From Cadophora sp. MPI-SDFR-AT-0126 (taxonomy: Eukaryota; Ascomycota; Leotiomycetes; Helotiales; Ploettnerulaceae), in the NCBI GenBank assembly GCA_020747065.1, contig JAGMVK010000006.1, positions 744,001 to 808,000 on the forward strand: a DNA stretch of 64,000 nt. The letters are read 5' to 3'. The notes beneath the pieces were generated by a model. That model saw only the letters and a program-made list of their open reading frames with translations, made no database searches and had not been told where the DNA came from. This document shows positions 1-10,922 of this stretch, piece after piece; position 1 is the first letter of the stretch, and each line of letters opens with the position of its first letter. The position numbers and the translations under genes are program-made.

Positions 1-87
1 AGAGGTTTGTTTTGTTGAGGCATATTCATATGATGATGTTGGTAGGTTTTGATTGTCAGTTACACGTCAAGAGAAAACAAGCTGAAA

Positions 88-723
88 ATGCTCAAGTACA
101 AGACGGGTGCTCTCGGTACGAGGCAACTCCCTCTTTGGTACAGATACAGGTAAGGGTGGAGTTGTATTTCTGTTGATGCCTCGCCTGACATGAAGCAGAC
201 CAGCGCAGCTCCTGTACGAACATCACCCATCAATCGATTATCTAGGCTGGTATGAAATATTTCCTCCTCCTGACTTAACTTCTGATCACTTTTATCTAGG
301 CCCGGTCTTCGCGAACGCCTCGTCCTTTCTAGTGCACTACGAATGACCGATCAATTCTGGGCAATATTCGGATCCTGCTTCCGCTTCGAATGGCCATACA
401 CCATCAACGCATGCTACGAGACCGATGCTGCCACAGGGATGCTCCGCTACAGTCCTCTTTTCGACGTCGAATCTCTCAATATCGACTCGTGTAGAATGAC
501 ATCGCAATTCTTCGAAGCCTTCCCAGCGATGGCGGATGACATTCGGATTGCCTCGTCGGACCCATTGCAGATTTTTGGCCTTGATGAAAACGATGGTGTG
601 GACAATATGGATTTTGGTGGGATCAGTGGTCCTGTTGGAGAGGACACGCATCTAGTTTCGCCGAGTTGCTCGACGTTTGACAATGACGCGATGCATGCTT
701 TTGTGGTCGCTCCAACTTGTTAG
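88..723 (+). CDS. C-terminal part of a DUF3425 (bZIP-type) transcription factor, 5' incomplete
   Basis: Three exons can be joined: 88-149, 199-249 and 300-723, with introns 150-198 and 250-299, both GT...AG and in phase. The product reads LPLWYRYRPAQLLYEHHPS, then DYLGWPGLRERLVL, then an aromatic-rich stretch with WAIFGSCFRFEWP and FFEAFPAMADDIRI. That order (WYRYRPAQLL, short linker, WPGLRERL, later FFE.FP) is my recollection of the DUF3425 domain found C-terminal to a bZIP region in many ascomycete regulators. No basic-leucine zipper is visible here; it would lie before base 88, probably outside the window, so the ATG at 88 may be internal. The tail after the domain (residues from about 100) is acidic and unremarkable. 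Domain identity is moderate confidence; function beyond transcription regulation is unknown. Confidence 0.6.
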
Positions 724-1268
724 ACACAGGTAAACACCCGAAACAGCAAGCAGTCCACACGTTGTAAGACCTCAGGCAAGAAGGCTCGAGGCTTTTCTGG
801 CCTTCCAAAATCTAATGAAGGAACGATCATTGTATACGGACGTCATGACTGGCCCTTCGCATAAGAAACCACCTTTAAGCTTTGACAGTCAGGTGACTAT
901 TGTTGCTCCCCCTTTCGCCTCTCTCGCTTATCGCCTCTACTCGAATACCCATGTATATGAATGCTTGCTTAGGGATCTTTCCAGGTTCCCATCATGAGTT
1001 CAGTCCAAGATGTTTCGATCAAGGTTGTGTGCTGAGGTGATATCCCAGAGCAGTCTCCTCCGTATTCTCGTCCAATCAGAGTCTTCCGATTCATGCATTG
1101 GCCGTCTTACTACCTCTCTCGGCGAAGCGAATAGCCCGTTGTGCGAAATTATGCTCCTTTCGCGATACAGAACTGCGTTATTAAGATATCAGAGTACCCC
1201 AATTGTTCTTTTGCTCTAACATACGTGATCTCATCTCGCTCAGATCTTCCTCTGAAAACAAGCAAAAT
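724..1268. other. Intergenic, no gene seen
   Basis: Contains only short overlapping frames without domain-like sequence. It presumably holds the promoter of the P450 gene starting at 1269. No repeat or RNA structure was recognised. Confidence 0.5.
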
Positions 1269-3121
1269 ATGCTGTTGTTATTTTTGCGGACCATTTTGGC
1301 AGCTGGAGTTACGTATGAACTCGGTTGGATACTTTACTGCCGCTATTTTCACCCACTGCGTTCTATTCCAGGTCCTTTCTTAGCATCTTTCAGCCGAACA
1401 TGGATTGTTTTTATGACTGCCAGTGGTAGCATGGAGAAGACTGAGAGGGCACTACATAAGAAACATGGTAAGCACCGATGTTGACTCTTGAGTGATGTTT
1501 TAATATCAACGTAGTAGGACATCTTGTTCGAATTGCTCCAAATGAAGTCTCATGTTCGGATCCAGAGGCAATAAGGGTAAAATCCGCTACTCGGTACTAA
1601 ATGTTCGATATGAAGCTGATGATTTCCAGATCATCTACAGCACCAAGAAAGTGTTCAACAAGGTTTGACTCCTTCTTGCCTTGCCGACCTTCTGGGCATC
1701 ACTTACACCAATTTTCAGACCGATTGGTACAACACCTGGACTCCACCAAATCTAGCTTACGCCGGCCATTTCCCCACACGCGATGAAAAAGAGCATGCTG
1801 AGCGCCGTCGTATCGTCAACAATGTGTACTCGATGTCCAGCATCCTCGAATCAGAAGGAGTGATCGACTCTTGCACGGACCAATGGTGCGAGACTGTGAG
1901 GGAGCTGGCGAAACAGAAATCAGTTGTGGATCTGAGGTATCTTATTAACATGTAAGCAAGATATCCCGAATTCTGTGTTGACGAAGACGATGTTGATAGG
2001 GAACTCACTTGATCAGGTATATTTATGAAGTGCTTCGTGGAATTATATACAGCGGCACTTGGAACTTCGCAAACAACCGCATGGAAGACGCTGGCTGGAT
2101 AGAGAAGATCGAGCCTGCGCTTGCGCTCTTCTCTATCGGTGGAACTCTACCATCTTACCTGATGCCTATCTACATGCTCTCCTCCATTATTTTTGCTCCA
2201 CCCATTCGGAGGACAATGAAGTTTGTCGGACGTCTCAGTCTCGCTTCTGCAGCAGCTGTGTCGAAGCGCAAGGAACAGATTGATGCAAATGAAGATGGGA
2301 AGCCGGATATGGTCAAGAGGCTGTTTGAGATCAATGCCGATAGAGGGGAGAAGTATAATTTCAAGCATGAACATGTGGTTGCCGAGACGCAGTCTGCACT
2401 GTAAGTTTAAGGCAACTAATTTTAGCAGATTCTTGATCGCTTCACTGACTCGAGCAGATTCGCAGGGATAGACACCACATCGATTGCCATCACCAGTATT
2501 CTGTATTATCTGATGCAGAGCCCAGATACATATCGAAAACTGACTGCAGAAATCGACGAAGCCGTCGAGAAAGGACTTATTTCCATTCCAATTTCCTACT
2601 CAGACGCGGTGAAGCTGCCTTATTTGAAAGCCTGCATCAACGAAGGCATGCGTCTGCACCCAAGTGTCGCACTTACAATGCCTCGAGAGGTCTCTGAGGG
2701 TGGAGCTACCATCTCTGGAGTCTACTTTCCAGCAGGCTATCGGGTTGGTATCAATCCAGCCGTTGTCCAATACGACAGAGATGTCTTCGGGGTGGATGCT
2801 GAAAGATTCAATCCTGATCGCTGGTTGCATGGCGATACTGCAAGGATGGACAGAACGATGCTTGAATTTGGCGCTGGGACCAGAACTTGCATTGGGAAAA
2901 ATGTAAGTCTTTCCCGTAGTGGATCCCAAGATGAGATGGTACATCTGACATTTCTACAGATCGCATTGAGCGAGATTTACAAGTTGATTCCACAACTTCT
3001 GAGGTTGTTCAATATTCGGCTTTTGGAGCCAGATATGGAGCTGAAAACAAGGAATTACTGGTTTAACAAGCAGATTGGGGTCAGAATTCAAGTCGAAGAG
3101 CGTGATACGACAACGAGTTAG
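1269..3121 (+). CDS. Cytochrome P450 monooxygenase, 504 aa, pisatin demethylase/benzoate hydroxylase-like
   Basis: Heme-thiolate monooxygenase, probably ER-anchored. Seven exons: 1269-1467, 1518-1576, 1630-1662, 1719-1951, 2017-2400, 2458-2902, 2960-3121 (1515 nt). The last intron is 57 nt and open, so it can be missed. The N-terminus MLLLFLRTILAAG is a membrane anchor followed by the proline hinge IPGPFLASFS. Landmarks: I-helix FAGIDTT at about residues 304-310, ExxR as EGMR at about 364, and the heme loop FGAGTRTCIG near 440 with Cys about 447. The length is normal for a class II fungal P450, and no lesion is visible. The hinge and WYNTWTPPNLAYAGHF style resemble the fungal pisatin demethylase/trichodiene oxygenase/benzoate hydroxylase-like group; substrate cannot be inferred. 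The ATG at 1269 is preferred over an upstream in-frame start because it gives a proper anchor. Confidence 0.93.
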
Positions 3122-5102
3122 AAATTTTAGTACTGAACTCTCACCAATTTAATGGCAGGAAATGATTTCTCTGGTTACGAATATTGACTCATCTTGCTCA
3201 CGTACTTTCATTTACTTTACTTTACAACCACAACATGTGTGGGAGCCATGTGTCGAAAGCCTTCTCATCTGCAGTTGTCGTTGCATGATGCATTCTGGAC
3301 AGAGCATAGTAATTCTCGGTCGACCATTGAGCGATGTTCCACACAAGCCCCAGCTGTTATCAAAATCTATTTTGCCACGTCTTTGCGTTCACTCAGTGAG
3401 CACATTTCAAGATCGTTTCTATCGATTCTCATCTGGTCTATCTAGCCAAGATATGCTGCCCACCCTGCATGCTACTTGTTGTGAAATTTCCCAGCGATAA
3501 CTTCAAGCCAATTTGTGGCTACGCTCCACAAACCGCCCAGTAAACGACGATAGGCACTTTAGAAGTATAAAATGTATGCGTATCCATCTCTCATAAGTAA
3601 TTGATGTACTTACCTCTAATACAGAATGTGGCTGTTCAGTCAGGAAGGCCACTGTCCTCTCCAAGAAACATATCGAGATGATCAACGAGGGAGAGACTTT
3701 CACTCATGAAATTGAACACGTTAGTCCTCATCTGCCCTCACACTTTCACTTAAAGGAGACCTATGGTGGCTAGGTGTCTCTTGTACATTCGAAGACTGGA
3801 ATTGTACCAGACCGGCCGAGATGATACGTATGCTCGCGCATTTCTAATAGGCAGCTGCAATGTGCTATTTTTCTGGGATACGTGCGCGGAACAGCCGGCA
3901 CTCGATGCACTTCACAATAACATGAACTATACTAAGAGTAAATAATGATGTATGAGATGTTACCTGTAGAGAGTATGCGGCTTCTCTTTCTGTAGCTTGC
4001 AAGTCCGAGCTCACCAAAGGGCAAATCAAGATGATGTTGGGTATCTGAAAGAAGTCTTGAGAATGGAAATGGAAGCAGTGCCGAGAATGAAAGTTAATGA
4101 CGAAGCGAACTCACAAGTAGAAGAAGCCTTTCGAAAAAATGTTGAACGGGCTCCTATAAAATGGATTACTGTCTTCTGGCTGAGTACAGGTACGCGATTG
4201 TTTACAAGTGCAACGCCAGATCCGTATATCCGCGTGTGGTGCAATCTTCATCGGTGTTTGAATATACATCACGCCGATAGTCCAGATTACCGTCGGGTAT
4301 CTCTTTCCATACCCGTACCATTACCGCCGACTTTCAATCTCTTATTGTTTTTACCAGAGAATGTGATGTCTTGCGGTCTCCATTATCTCCATCCCATATG
4401 AGTGACTTCCGTCTAGCCTCTCAGCAAACTTTGCAGGAGCCCAAATTATTACTCCAATTTCGATTGCATCCACAAATGTGGGAACTGGAGACTCCACTTG
4501 AGGGCCATGGAAGACTTACTAAAGATCTATCTCGTCCTCGACGTGGGCACGACTGTATACTGACAAAATAATTCCACATCCAAGTCCCGGATTTCAAATT
4601 ATCGGCTGAAGACTTCCCACCCCTACCCCTGGCACACATACATCTGAGTCGAGTCACAGTAGACTGCCTGTCGATGAATTTTCAATCAATGAATGTCAAA
4701 TCCAAATTTCTCTGGGAATTTGTTGTCCAACTCGGCTTCTCAACTTCCCGCATTTAGTAATGTACCTCGCATCGGTGGATTCGCTTCGACGATACCTAGA
4801 GCCAAACACTGAAGATTGATGAGAATGGCGTGGGGTACAGAATCCTGTATAGCATCGCTCGGAACTTGTCATGTAAAAATCGGGCCATACTTACATGAGA
4901 TAGCCGGATGCTTAGTAGTAGCCGTGAAAGGGCATGAACGTGAACTGGGCGACTTATAAATACTCAGTGTGGAGTAAGTGGTAAGCCTCTGACCATATCT
5001 ACTTTTATCTCCATTCTAAACTTAACTTTTTCAAAGAGGGGATTTTTTTTTCCAAAGCCCGTTAAGTTACCAAGTCCCAAACATCAACCCAATCTCTATA
5101 TT
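3122..5102. other. Intergenic, possibly with decayed coding remnants
   Basis: About 2 kb without an intact gene. Plus-strand pieces look weakly protein-like (for example KKHIEMINEGETFTHEIEH around 3660-3720 and a charged segment at 4030-4170) but are separated by stops and cannot be assigned to a family. The right end holds the promoter of the peroxiredoxin-like locus. Confidence 0.4.
4955..4961 (+). promoter_or_regulatory. TATA-like box upstream of the peroxiredoxin locus
   Basis: TATAAAT lies about 140 nt before the ATG at 5103. Position and sequence fit a fungal core promoter; there is no other evidence. Confidence 0.35.
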
Positions 5103-5746
5103 ATGAGTCTCGCAGCCGACCTCTCAAAGGTCTAACAGACTTTCACACGCACAGCCCAGCACAAATCACCAGACCCATCAGAGAATCAACAGCCGACCAT
5201 GCCGCCTCCTTTGATTTGCAGAAGGCCATAAAAGTAGGCGATACTCTCCCATCATTCAAACTCTCAGATGCCTTCGGCAATGAAGTCTCCAGCTCGACAC
5301 TTCTCGCCAAAGGGCCTCTCCTCGTAAATTTCTACCGCGGAGAATGGTGCCCATTCTGCAACCTCTCTCTCCGTGCTCTCCAGAAGCACCTCTCGGAATT
5401 CGAATCAAAAGGCGTAACTCTCGTGGCCATCACCTGCGAAGTTCCCAAACAAGCTCTATCCACAACCGAGAAGAACGAGTTGAAGTTCCCAGTGCTTTCG
5501 GATTTGGGGACCAAGTATGCTAGGGAGCTGGGCCTGCTGTTTCCTATGCCATATTATATGAGACCAGTGTTTGATATTTTTGGGGTGGATTTTAAGGCGA
5601 GAAATAGGGATGATTCATTTGTGCTGCCGGTTCCGGCTACCTTGTTGGTTGATCAGAAGGGTGTGGTGAGGAATGCGTTCGTAGAGCCAGAGTATCATAA
5701 GAGAGCTGAGCCGGAGTCCCTGTTGGGGTAGATTGACCAGCTGTGA
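5103..5746 (+). pseudogene. Peroxiredoxin-like (AhpC/TSA, thioredoxin fold) gene with a frameshift and a late stop
   Basis: The main open frame (about 5132-5731) encodes an AhpC/TSA thioredoxin-like protein: GDTLPSFKLSDAFGNEV, then the active-site region FYRGEWCPFCNLSL with a CxxC pair, then ELKFPVLSDLG and PVPATLLVDQKGVVRNAF. It would reduce peroxides in the cytosol using the CPFC cysteines. The frame has no usable ATG. The plausible start MSLAADLSKV at 5103 sits in another frame and hits TAA at 5133, while the protein resumes at 5132, so one base appears to be missing near 5130. At the 3' end TAG (5729-5731) is followed in frame by ATT GAC CAG CTG TGA. Homologues I recall end in WIDxL, so TGG to TAG is inferred. 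Both lesions could be sequence errors, but together they argue for a pseudogene. The core, including CPFC, is intact. Confidence 0.75.
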
Positions 5747-6315
5747 ACGGCTGTGGTGCTTTTTGCTGGAGTCTGGGGTAATTAGACAGGTTCAAGGAAC
5801 ACAATTAGAAGTGAACAGTCAATTTAAAACCCTTCCTCGAGACTTATCGTCGGACTCCAAAGATTTTGAATTTCTTTCTGCCGATTTTGACAGTGATACA
5901 GCTCTCGTAAGAAGTACAAGGTAATACTGAATGCCCAGCAAACCATAGGTCTCGGACCTGAGTGTATTTTTGAGCCGTCATATCTGTTTGTTTACTTTTA
6001 GTGGATGTAGGCGAGCCACCATCGCGTTGTCCCCTTTACCTAACAATGACATCGAAACGTTTCTCAAAAATCTAAGATGGAGTATGAGCATGATCATCAA
6101 TAATTTGCAACAAGATAGAATTAGGGACGAAGAATTTGAAGGATAAGTGGATGAGCAGGGGGAAATCTGGATGGAATACTGAGCGAGATTTACTCTGGCA
6201 AGCCGGCAACCGAGCGGCCGAGCTCCCGGACTCTTGGCCAAGCGTTCCAAATAATTGTTCCCCTCCATCCAGCTCCGAATCACTCCCTCCACTATCACCA
6301 CGGTCAGGTTCAAGA
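5747..6315. other. Intergenic
   Basis: No coding sequence recognised. An in-frame upstream extension of the next gene from 6136 exists but is proline/serine-rich and unconserved-looking, so it is treated as 5' UTR. Confidence 0.5.
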
Positions 6316-7992
6316 ATGGAAAAAATAGGTCCGATCTCGTCGAAAGAGGATTACTACGACCTAGGACCCTTCCGACGGCTCATACGCACAAAGAGTGAGG
6401 ATGCGCAAAGCTGGTTCGAGCGGGGCCTGACGTGGAGCTATGCCTTCAACCACGAAGAGGCAGCCAGCTGCTTCGAACAAGCCATTGCCCACGATCCCGA
6501 CTGCTCCATGGCTCATTGGGGACTGGCATACTCCCTGGGACCCAACTACAATAAGCCTTGGGAATTCTTCGACAAGCAGGAGCTTGACAGGATTCTGACG
6601 CGGGGTCATCGAGCTGTCGAGCGGGCTCGTATCACCGCGACAACAGATGTGGAAGAGGCTCTGGCTTATGCTCTGAACTTCAGATACCCACAAGAAGAGG
6701 CAGCACGGGCGAAGGAATGTATGCCATGGAATGAGCAGTATGCGGATGCTATGAGAGGCGTCTACGGAGCATTCCCTGAGGACTTGGATGTGGCGGCTCT
6801 CTTCGCAGACGCGCTGATGAATATGACGCCCTGGGCATTGTGGGATATACGAACTGGGCAACCAGCAGAAGGTGCCCAAACATTGGAGGTAAAGGCAGTT
6901 CTTGACCGGGCTTTGGCCCAAGAAGGAGGCACCGAGCACCCAGGACTTCTACACCTATACATCCATCTCATGGAAATGTCGAATACGCCAGAGATCGCGC
7001 TACCTGCCGCAGACCACCTTCGAGGGCTAATACCAGATGCTGGCCATCTCAATCATATGCCAACGCATCTCGATATTCTCTGTGGCGACTATCGACGAGC
7101 GATCACCTCCAATTCCGAAGCCATACGAGCTAACGAGAAATTCCTCGCCCGAGCTGGTGCTCTCAATTTCTATTCCCTATACCGGTCGCATGATTACCAC
7201 TTTCGGATATACGCTGCAATGTTCGCAGGGCAGTCGAAGGTTGCGATAGATACAATATCACAGTTGGAGGCTTCCCTGCCAGAAGAGCTACTGAGAATCG
7301 AATCTCCACCAATGGCAGATTGGCTGGAAGGCTTTCTCTCCATGCGTGTGCATGCTTTGATACGTTTTGGTCGCTGGCAGGATATCTTGAAAATGGAACT
7401 ACCTTCAGACCCGAAGCTCTACTGTGTCACTACGGCAATGATTCATTATGCCAAAGGCGTTGCCCAAGCTGCTACTGGACGGGTTCGAGAGGCAGAGAAG
7501 GAGCAAAGTCTTTTCCTTCATGCTCTCAAGCGCGTTGTCCCAAGCCGTATGCTATTCAACAACACCTGTGTGGACATTCTTGCCATTGCTAAAGAGATGC
7601 TCGATGGAGAGCTCGAGTATCGCCGCGGCAACTTTGACGCAGCTTTCACGCATTTACAGGCGTCAATTGTTCTCGATGATAAGCTGCCCTACGATGAACC
7701 CTGGGGTTGGATGCAACCTACTCGGCATGCATATGGAGCGCTTCTGCTTGAGCAAGGCTACATTGAGAAGGCCCTGGCGGTTTACAGTGCTGACCTTGGT
7801 ATGGATGACACCCTTCCACGAGCTTTGCAGCATCGGAATAATGTTTGGGCTCTACATGGATTTCACGAGTGTCTAGTGAAGCTGGATCGAAGAGCAGAAG
7901 CGCGCATCATACAGCAGCAACTGAAGGTGGCTACCGCCATTGCAGACGTGCCAGTCAAGTCTTCGTGCTTTTGCAGGTTGTCGACCGAATAG
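6316..7992 (+). CDS. Tetratricopeptide-repeat domain protein, 558 aa
   Basis: Single-exon cytosolic protein built of helical hairpins. TPR-like units are visible from the start: AQSWFERGLTWSYAFNHEEAA followed by FEQAIAHDPDCSMAHWGLAY, later GELEYRRGNFDAAFTHLQAS and AYGALLLEQGYIEKALAVYS. Conserved family stretches include AHWGLAYSLGPNYNKPW and HLNHMPTHLDILCGDYRRAI, and it ends in SSCFCRLSTE, the Cys-rich ending I associate with this group. Similar proteins of about 550 residues occur in fungi and in actinobacteria and proteobacteria, generally with no assigned role; a scaffold or regulatory function is only a guess. The Met at 6316 (MEKIGPISSKEDYYDLGPF) is chosen over the ATG at 6136 because the extra 60 residues are low complexity. 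It is convergent with the DPP IV gene 360 nt downstream. Confidence 0.85.
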   Translation: MEKIGPISSKEDYYDLGPFRRLIRTKSEDAQSWFERGLTWSYAFNHEEAASCFEQAIAHDPDCSMAHWGLAYSLGPNYNKPWEFFDKQELDRILTRGHRAVERARITATTDVEEALAYALNFRYPQEEAARAKECMPWNEQYADAMRGVYGAFPEDLDVAALFADALMNMTPWALWDIRTGQPAEGAQTLEVKAVLDRALAQEGGTEHPGLLHLYIHLMEMSNTPEIALPAADHLRGLIPDAGHLNHMPTHLDILCGDYRRAITSNSEAIRANEKFLARAGALNFYSLYRSHDYHFRIYAAMFAGQSKVAIDTISQLEASLPEELLRIESPPMADWLEGFLSMRVHALIRFGRWQDILKMELPSDPKLYCVTTAMIHYAKGVAQAATGRVREAEKEQSLFLHALKRVVPSRMLFNNTCVDILAIAKEMLDGELEYRRGNFDAAFTHLQASIVLDDKLPYDEPWGWMQPTRHAYGALLLEQGYIEKALAVYSADLGMDDTLPRALQHRNNVWALHGFHECLVKLDRRAEARIIQQQLKVATAIADVPVKSSCFCRLSTE

Positions 7993-8351
7993 GATCGAGC
8001 ACAGACAGGTTTGTGAGGTCAAATACAGACAAGTTTGGAGAGACACTGTCAGTCATCGATCTATCTTACAGTCACCAAGCTCCGCTTGCACTGGTGAAGG
8101 AGAATGCTAATTATGCCTGGCTTGCAATGCCACCGGACAGACATGTGTTGATGTTCAAGTGGGATCACACTCATAAGGGATTGGTATAACCACCTTGAAG
8201 CCACTGATCTGTCGCCCAAGAGGCAAATATAAGGTAGGTCAACTTCCTTCGCATACGCATCACAACCAAAGTGGATGTACCTCAGAGCACTCACATGTTG
8301 GCACTTCTATATTCAGATGTGCTTGGTCAATCAATTATATATTAAATGCAT
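7993..8351. other. Convergent intergenic spacer
   Basis: Separates two genes that converge, so it should hold two 3' UTRs and polyadenylation sites. No gene is seen. Confidence 0.5.
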
Positions 8352-10922
8352 TTACTTCTTGTCAAACTGGTGGGGCTTCTCATCCTTCCTCGTCTTCTCC
8401 AGCCAGAAATACCTCGCCATCTGCTTGTAGATCAAGGTCGTCGCTCCATGGAAATTAATATTGTGATCACTGTCCGTAAACCACTGAACATGAAATTTCT
8501 TCGGGCTGACCTTTCCAACAGTCAAAGTGTCAACCAGGACAGCCGAGTTCTGGAAATGCACATTGTCGTCACCCGTTCCGTGCTGGATAAGAAATCCTCC
8601 ACGCACGTTCTGGAAGCCTGCAGACTTGCGAATGGCAGTCGTGTTATAGCCCGCCTCGTTAGTGGAGAGCAATTTCATATATCGCTCGGTGTACATGCTG
8701 TCGTAGAATCTCCAGTCGGAAACGGGGGCCGTCAGGATGGCGAAGGAGAATGCGTCGCTGTCCAATTCGAGGACTTTACCTGCCAGATAGCCACCGTATG
8801 ACCATCCGAAAATCGTAATCTTGGATGCGTCTACATAACTTCTCTTGCCATATTCTTTGGCTGCGTAGACTTGGTCGATTGCTTCCAGCGTTCCTGCTTA
8901 TGGTCAGTTTCTGTTATCCAGGCCAGAAGTCAGGAATTGAACTCACCGAGTTGTCCAGCGACGACCTCTCTAAACGCACGACCCTTGAAGCCGGTACCGC
9001 GATTATCAACCACAAGCAGGATATATTCCAGCTCCGGATCACTCGCCAAATACGCCCTGAAATCAACCTGTCTAAATGTCTTCGTCGTCCTCTGATTTCC
9101 AGGACCTCCATACGGATCGAAAATCACAGGATACTTCTTCTTCGGATCGAAGTTCGGCGGCAAGCGCTCCATCACATTAAAAGTATATCCATCTGGGCCC
9201 TGCATCTCGAACCACGAAGTCTTGGGTAGTGTGTAGTTTGCGAGTTTTCCTGCGAGGACTGCATTATCGTTGATGGTTTTGAGGGCTGTGCGGTGCGATT
9301 TGGTAGAGTATAATTTCTGGTACGGGAGGTCAGGGCCGTTGTATGACAGGATGTAGTATCCGCCTCCGGCTGAGAAACTCGCAGTCCAGACTCCAGGGCT
9401 TCTGTCGTCGACAAGCGATTTTTTATTCTTGCCGTCCAGGCCAACCGAATAGAGATGTCTCTCCATGGAATTCCGCTCGGTGGAAGTATAGTATAGCGTC
9501 TTGGTAGCAGCGTTGATGTATAGGATACTAGCGACTTCCCATTTGCCTTTTGTGATTGCCAACGGTGTCGAACCATTAACGGGATACAGGTAGATATGTT
9601 GCCATCCCGACTCATCGGATAAATCGACGTAGGTGTTCGTTCCGGTGATGTAAGAAATGGCAAGATTGTTATCGATCCAGCCTGGGTCTGTCTTGCGCTC
9701 GCGAACTACGGAGCTGGACCCCGTTGCAGTATCGACGAGGATAAGTTTCTCTTGGTCTTGGACTCGGTTGAAAGAGCGGAAGATTACGTGCGAGGAGGTG
9801 TCTGTTACCCAAGCTACTTCACCAATGATGAGGTCATCTGGGGCGAAGGAATCGAATTTGATGGTCGAGGGGCCGGCGGCTAGGTCTTCGATGTTGAGGA
9901 GGTTGAACTTCACCGTTGGGTTCGTCTCGCCGACTTTGGGGTAACGCAGCTGCAAGTAATCCGGGTAGACACCAGCGGTGGCTCCGTCCATGTAGTATGG
10001 GACTTGGTACGTCGGGACCTACTTGGCGTTAATGAACGAGGATTCATAGGTATGGGTCTGGAGTCACTTACTCCTGTCTCGTCAATGCTCAAATAGGCGA
10101 GTTGCTTGCCGTCGGGTGAGAACCACAGCAGGGAAGTAGTTCCGTAGATTTCTTCCTCATACACCCAGTCTGGAATGGCGTTAAACACATCTGGACCTCC
10201 ATCCTTGGTGATCTGGGCTGATGTGCCGTTCTCCCAGATATACAAGTTATTGCCTCTGGCATAAGCAATAGTGTTTCCTACTGGAGACCAGCCGGCATAT
10301 TGGATGTCTGAGAGTGGTCAGCTGAATCTCTCATATTACAAGAGGGGACACGAACCTCCGGCTTGGTCAGCAACGAGTGGGACTGTGGTCTTATCTTTCA
10401 CATTATAGATGTAGTAGTCTGCGTAGAAAGTGTATCTGTACAGCTTGGTGTAGTTCGCAATGAAGAGAACATGCTCTCTGTAAATCTTTTAGAACATCTC
10501 GATCACACCGAATCTTAGTTGAGCAGGCAGGATAACTTACCCGCTAGGCTGAATGAAATAATCGTAATAATCCTGAGCGGCGCCTCCCAACTCGCTAGCA
10601 GTGACGAACGTCGAACTGTTTCCAGTCACGATATTCGCCAGAACCAAATCACCAGTGGAGGTTGCCTCGACGTAGGTACCATCTTCGCCCTGGGAAGTCC
10701 ATTGCAGAGATGTTCGTTGGACTCCAAAATTACCACTGAAGACGTCTTCGAAAGACACGACTTTCTTGGCTGGAGTTGTGCGGGCTTGCGGCGGGAGAGC
10801 GTCGACTGTGGCAGCTAGCAGGAAACTCACTGCCGCGCTGATGATCTGAAACAAAAGGTCAATTCAGCTGCAGATTCTTGGGCCGGCTTTGGAATTTTCG
10901 AACGTACATTGAGAGACCGCAT
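8352..10922 (-). CDS. Secreted dipeptidyl peptidase IV (serine peptidase family S9B), 763 aa
   Basis: Removes Xaa-Pro/Ala dipeptides from peptide N-termini outside the cell. Six exons, read right to left: 10922-10908, 10845-10541, 10477-10356, 10307-10072, 10018-8947, 8893-8352 (2292 nt). The tiny first exon codes MRSLN and completes a signal peptide ([18 protein letters not shown]). The beta-propeller carries the substrate-binding DWVYEEE motif. The C-terminal hydrolase domain shows the nucleophile in GWSYGGY (Ser about 615), the Asp in [10 protein letters not shown] (about 689) and the His in [10 protein letters not shown] (about 725), so the triad is complete. Length matches secreted fungal DPP IV; the soluble secreted form is preferred over the vacuolar one because there is a cleavable signal peptide and no N-terminal anchor. 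A TATAAAA lies 115 nt upstream. Confidence 0.95.
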
